From NCBI RefSeq assembly GCF_020733635.1, contig NZ_JAJFZL010000001.1, positions 434,001 to 498,000 of the forward strand: a stretch of DNA of 64,000 nucleotides, written 5' to 3'. The notes under the pieces were generated by a model that was given only the letters and a program-made list of their open reading frames with translations, was not told the origin of the DNA and did no database searches. Positions 60,421 through 64,000 of this stretch are shown piece by piece. Position 1 is the stretch's first letter. Each line of letters starts with the position of its first letter. Made by a program: the position numbers and the translations under genes. This DNA comes from Nocardia spumae. GTDB lineage: Bacteria; Actinomycetota; Actinomycetes; Mycobacteriales; Mycobacteriaceae.

Positions 60421-61677
60421 TCAGCGCGCGACCGGCAGGCATCCCGCGGCGCCCGCGGCGGCGAATGTGGCCGCGCTGCAATAGGCGGCAGCGGGGTAGT
60501 AGGGGCCCATCGTGGCGGCCGGATCGCTGCCGCTGTCCTGTGATGCCTGGATGGATTGCGGATAGAAATCCGGGCTCGGCAGCATGTAGCGCAGGAAGAG
60601 CACCTTCTTCGCCACGTCGGTACGGCCCCAGGGCAGCACGGTGACGGACGGATCCGGTTGTGCGGGTAGATCTTCCGGTGCGGCCACGACGTAGGTGTAG
60701 TAGCCGTCGGCGTCCAGCCGGGTCCGGAAGTCGGCCGCGCAGGCCACCACCGGATACGGACTGATCAGATCGTTCTGGCACATCGACCAGTACCGGACTT
60801 GACGGCCCGGCTCGGCGGGCGCCTGCCCGGCCCGCGAGTCGGGGAAACTCGGCGCCTTCGCGCGCACCACGACCAGACGTCCGGGTTCATAGGTCAGGCC
60901 CGCGCCGATGTACTTGTTGTCGCCGTTCGGGAACAGTCCGGATGTACTCGCCGGATTCACGAAGGTGGCCTCGGGGACGTTGCCCGGAAACGCGCCCGCC
61001 GCCGCACCGGCGATGACCTGGTCGAAACCGGCGGTCGCCAGCTGTGCGATCGGACCCGGGTAGGCGCTGGGATCGAAGATCCGCGCGCAAGGCTGACTTG
61101 CGACAGTGGCGCCGGCGACGTGGAGCGTGGCATCCGGTAGTGGAACCCCGCCGCTCGGCGACGTCGGATCGGTCGGCACGTAGACCCGGATGATCAGGAA
61201 TCCGATGGGGGCGCGCTGTCCGGCGGGCAGCGCCCGAATCTCGTTGCGACTGTGGTCGGCGGGGCCGGTGACCAGCCGGGCGTGCCATCGGCGCTCCGCG
61301 GCCGGGGTAGCCGTCGCGGCCGAATCCACGAACGGATTGTCGCTCCCCGGATCGGCGGCGATCTGGTTGTCCCGCAGGGTGTCCACGGTGTCGAAGTTCG
61401 TTCCGTAGGTGTTGAGCGAGAAGTAGCGCGCGGCGGGATAGGTGCCCGACAGCTCGAGCGAGTCACCGGCGCCGAGGGCGAAGGGCAGCATCCAATAGGT
61501 GGCCTCGGCATCCGGGAAGGCGACGTCGAGGACCGTGTCGTTCGACATGAATCGCCACGCGCACAGCGGGGAGTCGGCCTGCGCGACACCCGATGTCAGA
61601 CCAGACCAGGCGACGGCGCACAGCAGAACGATCACCCCGGAGAGACGGACGCCGACCGCCCGCGATGATGCCCCCAT
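60421..61677 (-). CDS. Secreted protein of unknown function, 418 aa
   Basis: ATG at 61677 has GGAGG six bases upstream and begins a signal peptide (cleavage near AQA-DS, residue 35). The mature part has conserved-looking blocks TYPAARYFSLNTYG, DPGSDNPF and VLPWGRTDVAKKVLFLRYMLP, and six Cys that could form three disulfides. The first blocks resemble secreted DUF1214-type beta-sandwich proteins of actinobacteria, but I cannot confirm the family. Function unknown. Confidence 0.7.
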   Translation of the reverse strand: MGASSRAVGVRLSGVIVLLCAVAWSGLTSGVAQADSPLCAWRFMSNDTVLDVAFPDAEATYWMLPFALGAGDSLELSGTYPAARYFSLNTYGTNFDTVDTLRDNQIAADPGSDNPFVDSAATATPAAERRWHARLVTGPADHSRNEIRALPAGQRAPIGFLIIRVYVPTDPTSPSGGVPLPDATLHVAGATVASQPCARIFDPSAYPGPIAQLATAGFDQVIAGAAAGAFPGNVPEATFVNPASTSGLFPNGDNKYIGAGLTYEPGRLVVVRAKAPSFPDSRAGQAPAEPGRQVRYWSMCQNDLISPYPVVACAADFRTRLDADGYYTYVVAAPEDLPAQPDPSVTVLPWGRTDVAKKVLFLRYMLPSPDFYPQSIQASQDSGSDPAATMGPYYPAAAYCSAATFAAAGAAGCLPVAR

Positions 61678-61779
61678 CGTCGCCTCCGCACCGAGCACGA
61701 TTCCGAACCGGACAGCACCGTAGCCTGCCCGTGCCGGGGCGCGGCCGGATCACCCGCGCGGGGTGAAACCGCCGCCGGG

Positions 61780-62322
61780 TCACCGGTCCAGGGCGGGGCC
61801 CTCGATATCGCGAGTCAATGGCTGGGTCCGGCGCAGTGAGGTCCACGCCTCGAGATCTTCCTCGAGGATCGCGTTCAACTGCACCATGGCCTCGCGGGCC
61901 AGCCGGTCGGGATCCTCGTGCTGGGCCCGCCTGAGCTCGACCCCGCGCAGCAGCGCTTGCAGCTGGCCGAGGATCACGCTGCGCTGGACCCACATCTCGC
62001 GATGGCGGTAGAGCCCGTCCCACGCCGTGATCACGCCGATCGATGCCGCGAGGCCGGTACTGAGCAGCCCGATCCACGGTGCGTCGAAGGCGGCGATGGC
62101 GGTTCCGAGCACGGCGATGATGCCGTTGGCTACCGCGGTCCACACGACGACCCGTTTGGCCCTGGTCTTCACCACCAGGCGGGAACGCTCGTACTCGTTC
62201 CGGTAATGGACCAGGTAGTGCAGGCTCACCGCCAGCGCGTCGGCATCCGCGGGTGGTGATTGCGGGCTGTGCAGGCCCGACGAACCGCTGCCGCGCGCGC
62301 GGTTTTGGAACGGAAGGCGCAT
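61780..62322 (-). CDS. SLATT-like two-helix membrane protein
   Basis: The ~180-aa protein has a helical N-terminal region (YLVHYRNEYERSRLVVKTRA), two adjacent membrane segments (residues ~68-110: VVVWTAVANGIIAVLGTAIAA and WIGLLSTGLAASIGVITAW) and a long helical C-terminal part. This is the SLATT/DUF4231 layout predicted as pore-forming effectors in bacterial conflict systems. ATG at 62322 is used without a strong Shine-Dalgarno; TTG at 62370 is an alternative. It is divergent from a toxin-antitoxin pair. A defence role is inference from the fold and setting. Confidence 0.6.
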   Translation of the reverse strand: MRLPFQNRARGSGSSGLHSPQSPPADADALAVSLHYLVHYRNEYERSRLVVKTRAKRVVVWTAVANGIIAVLGTAIAAFDAPWIGLLSTGLAASIGVITAWDGLYRHREMWVQRSVILGQLQALLRGVELRRAQHEDPDRLAREAMVQLNAILEEDLEAWTSLRRTQPLTRDIEGPALDR

Positions 62323-62384
62323 GGGGACAGGATTCCTGCCGGGGGTTCGACGACTCGGATGAGGCTTCAAGGTAGCAGAAGTGG

Positions 62385-62414
62385 TTGCATTTGGGTGGCA
62401 TTAGAGGCTATTCT
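62385..62414 (+). promoter_or_regulatory. Predicted sigma-70-type promoter for the antitoxin gene
   Basis: TTGCAT (62385-62390) and TATTCT (62409-62414) are spaced by 18 bp, placing transcription start near 62421 and the ATG 46 bp later. It is in the low-GC gap between the SLATT-like and antitoxin genes. Confidence 0.5.
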
Positions 62415-62466
62415 GGATGGGATCCTCCCGTGGTGGCTGGCTCGTGCACTGAAGGGTGTGGAATCT

Positions 62467-62850
62467 ATGACCGCTCTCAACGATGTCGCTGTCACCAGTT
62501 ATATAGACACCGCCAGGCTGCGTCCGCACGAACTGGCGCGGCAGCTCGTGCAGAATCTGGGGCCGACCCTCGTCGCGTTGATCGCGGGGGTGCGCGATCG
62601 CAAGTTGCCGCACAAGTGGGCTCATTCCGAGGGGCCGACCCCGCGGGACGCCGCGCTGGCGCGGCTACAGATCGCACATCGATGCTGGATCATCCTCGCC
62701 ACCTCCGAGGATCCCGATGTGGCGCGGTCGTGGTTCATCGGAGCGAACCCGACGCTCGACGAGGAGTCGCCCGCGCTGGCCATCCGCGCCGACCGTTTCC
62801 GTGAGACCATCGCTGCCGCAGTTCTATTCGTGGAAGGATCCGGTCACTGA
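62467..62850 (+). CDS. Putative antitoxin of the Xre/MbcA/ParS type
   Basis: The 127-aa protein has an N-terminal helical region (LRPHELARQLVQNLGPTLVALIAGVRDR) and a C-terminal segment DVARSWFIGANPTLDEESPALAI. The latter fits the toxin-binding pattern ARxWL-xxxNP-xLxxxxP of the MbcA/DUF2384 family. A RES-domain gene follows 78 bp downstream, so this is its antitoxin, comparable to MbcA of the M. tuberculosis MbcTA pair. ATG at 62467; upstream in-frame codons lie in the promoter. Confidence 0.75.
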   Translation: MTALNDVAVTSYIDTARLRPHELARQLVQNLGPTLVALIAGVRDRKLPHKWAHSEGPTPRDAALARLQIAHRCWIILATSEDPDVARSWFIGANPTLDEESPALAIRADRFRETIAAAVLFVEGSGH

Positions 62851-62928
62851 TCCGGACACTCCGCCGCCGGAGTTAGCTGCTCGTTCGATAAGCTTCTACT
62901 CATACGGCTTGTCGGATGAGGGGACCCG

Positions 62929-63729
62929 GTGTCAATAAGCGACATTCGAGATGCTCGGCAGTGCACGACAACTGGCTTCACTCTCGTTCCCGCCGCTCAT
63001 CGGCGGGTGTATCGCCTGGCCAAGAAGTCGTACGGTCCGCTCAATCCGGTCCAGCGCGGCTCTTCCGGTGTGGAGCCGCGCGAGGAGTGGAACCGTTACG
63101 ACGTAGCCGGCCAGCAAACCGTCTATGCCGCCAGCACCGAGCGCGGCGCGTACGGCGAACTGCTGGCGGCACTCAAACGCCGAATGCCCGCTCCCGCTTC
63201 GTCGTATTTCGACGACGTGGGTTCCGACGACGAGCTCGACTCGCTGATCGCCGAGGAATGGCAGAGTTCCGGGTTCCGGCCTCCCCGGCAACTCGCCATG
63301 TCCTGGTTGCGTGAATTCAGGCTCTACCACCTGACTTTGCCGACGCTCGGATGGTTCATAGACATCGAGTCGGCCGCCAGCCTGGCCGCCATCACGCGGT
63401 TCGCGCCGAGAACTCTGGTCGAGCACGGCATCACCGAGATCACCGTCGCCGAGTTGCGCGGGCGCGAACGATGGATCACCACAGCCATTTCCACCCGGAT
63501 CTGGCCGATCACCCTCGACGACGGCAGTCTCGCCCACGGGATCGCCTACGGGTCCCGGCACGGCAGTGATTGGGACTGCTGGGCCATCTGGATCCGCCGG
63601 ACCCAGCACGCCAGAGCCGCCAAGGGGCTTGTGACAGTTGCCGATTCGGGCATCGAAATCCGGGTGCCCGAGTTCAACCCGGCGCTTCAATCGATCCTGA
63701 CCACCTACGGATTGACCGTCAGCCGGTAG
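62929..63729 (+). CDS. RES-domain protein, putative NAD+-degrading toxin
   Basis: The 266-aa protein contains the RES triad in order: Arg in RVYRLAKKSYGPLNP, Glu in STERGAYGELLAAL and Ser in AHGIAYGSRHG, with WDCWAIW closing the domain. RES toxins degrade NAD+ (MbcT by phosphorolysis) and are neutralised by Xre/MbcA antitoxins. It is longer than MbcT (186 aa), with an insert between the Glu and Ser blocks. GTG at 62929 has GAGGGG six bases upstream. Its stop lies in a terminator shared with the convergent partial gene. Confidence 0.8.
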   Translation: MSISDIRDARQCTTTGFTLVPAAHRRVYRLAKKSYGPLNPVQRGSSGVEPREEWNRYDVAGQQTVYAASTERGAYGELLAALKRRMPAPASSYFDDVGSDDELDSLIAEEWQSSGFRPPRQLAMSWLREFRLYHLTLPTLGWFIDIESAASLAAITRFAPRTLVEHGITEITVAELRGRERWITTAISTRIWPITLDDGSLAHGIAYGSRHGSDWDCWAIWIRRTQHARAAKGLVTVADSGIEIRVPEFNPALQSILTTYGLTVSR

Positions 63730-63756
63730 ACCGGGGGCGATCACGGCCTCCGGTCT
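63728..63756. terminator. Terminator between convergent genes
   Basis: AGACCGG (63728-63734) pairs with CCGGTCT (63750-63756), and the stem can extend through a G-T pair and two G-C pairs. It overlaps both stop codons. Confidence 0.55.
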
Positions 63757-64000
63757 CAGTGGCCGAGGACGTGGATTCGGATGTCGTCGGCCCACTGCAC
63801 GTATTCGATCTGTGTGCCGTCGGGATGGCGGGCGTAGAGGACGTCGCCGGTGGGTGAGGTGACCGGCTCGCCGAGTACCGTGCCGCCGATACCGGCGAGG
63901 AACTCCCGTACGGCCGTCAGATCGTCGACGATGACCGGGCCGATCGTGTCGCGGTACCCGGCGATCGCCTCGTCGGGGCCGGCCACGACGAGGAAGTCGC
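63756..64000 (-). CDS. VOC-superfamily (glyoxalase-like) protein, partial
   Basis: The last ~81 residues of a VOC protein: DFLVVAGPDEAIAGYRDTIG, then VREFLAGIGGTVLGEPVTSP and RHPDGTQIEYVQWADD. The C-terminal beta-alpha-beta-beta-beta module with the conserved HPDG-x-x-x-E metal/ligand segment is complete. The start lies beyond base 64000. Substrate unknown. Confidence 0.75.
   Translation of the reverse strand, partial: DFLVVAGPDEAIAGYRDTIGPVIVDDLTAVREFLAGIGGTVLGEPVTSPTGDVLYARHPDGTQIEYVQWADDIRIHVLGH

Overview
The window is a very GC-rich, densely coded actinobacterial chromosome segment. Family content points to a mycolic-acid-containing member of the Mycobacteriales, most likely Nocardia or a close relative such as Rhodococcus. 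The evidence is a full-length AftD arabinofuranosyltransferase, an MspA-type porin, a DUF3068 membrane protein, two DUF4185 (GH183-type) putative D-arabinanases and a FadA2/FabG4/HtdX/FadE5 set. From memory, about half of the window matches the gene content of Mycobacterium tuberculosis Rv0224c-Rv0244c, but in rearranged order. The species itself cannot be fixed from sequence reading alone.

Layout. 0-16 kb is a cell-envelope block: a methyltransferase (Rv0224c-like), a GT4 glycosyltransferase (Rv0225-like), a large polytopic protein (Rv0226c-like), a DinB protein, a Wzx/MATE-like flippase, a DUF3068 protein (Rv0227c-like), an acyltransferase-3 protein (Rv0228/TmaT-like), AftD and its small membrane partner (Rv0236A-like). 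An isochorismate synthase and a universal stress protein follow. 16-18.9 kb holds a small unknown protein and an ECF41-type sigma factor divergent from a DoxX-like gene. 18.9-22.8 kb is a lipid-metabolism block (FadA2 divergent from FabG4-HtdX). 23-25.6 kb carries an MspA porin, a Pro-rich secreted peptide and a DUF5685 protein with an extreme Cys-rich tail. 25.7-27.6 kb has a TetR regulator and the lipoprotein hexosaminidase LpqI. 28-30.9 kb is an operon of an unknown secreted protein, a lipase-fold protein that seems to have lost its catalytic Ser and His, and a 30-residue membrane peptide. 30.9-35.4 kb has 6-phosphogluconate dehydrogenase, a GH183-like protein and FadE5. 35.7-39.8 kb is a sulfatase, HAD phosphatase, formylglycine-generating enzyme and hydrolase operon. 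39.9-49.6 kb is mixed: repetitive secreted proteins, a second GH183-like protein, crotonases, a P450 with degenerate motifs and a kinase-like protein. A tRNA-Gly(CCC) follows at 49.6 kb. 49.8-61.7 kb is regulator-rich accessory DNA (MocR/EamA, LuxR-ATPase, AraC, PadR/VOC, LLM oxidoreductase). 61.8-63.8 kb has a SLATT-like membrane protein divergent from a MbcA/RES-type toxin-antitoxin pair.

Connections. The most coherent regulatory signal is a 14-bp palindrome TTAC-N6-GTAA. It occurs upstream of the TetR gene itself, in the fadA2/fabG4 divergent promoter and upstream of fadE5, which suggests one TetR-controlled fatty-acid regulon. AftD builds arabinan and the two GH183-like secreted enzymes probably cut it, so arabinan synthesis and turnover sit within about 30 kb. 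The sulfatase operon carries its own activating enzyme. Perfect 15-17 bp hairpin terminators separate several of the convergent transcription units.
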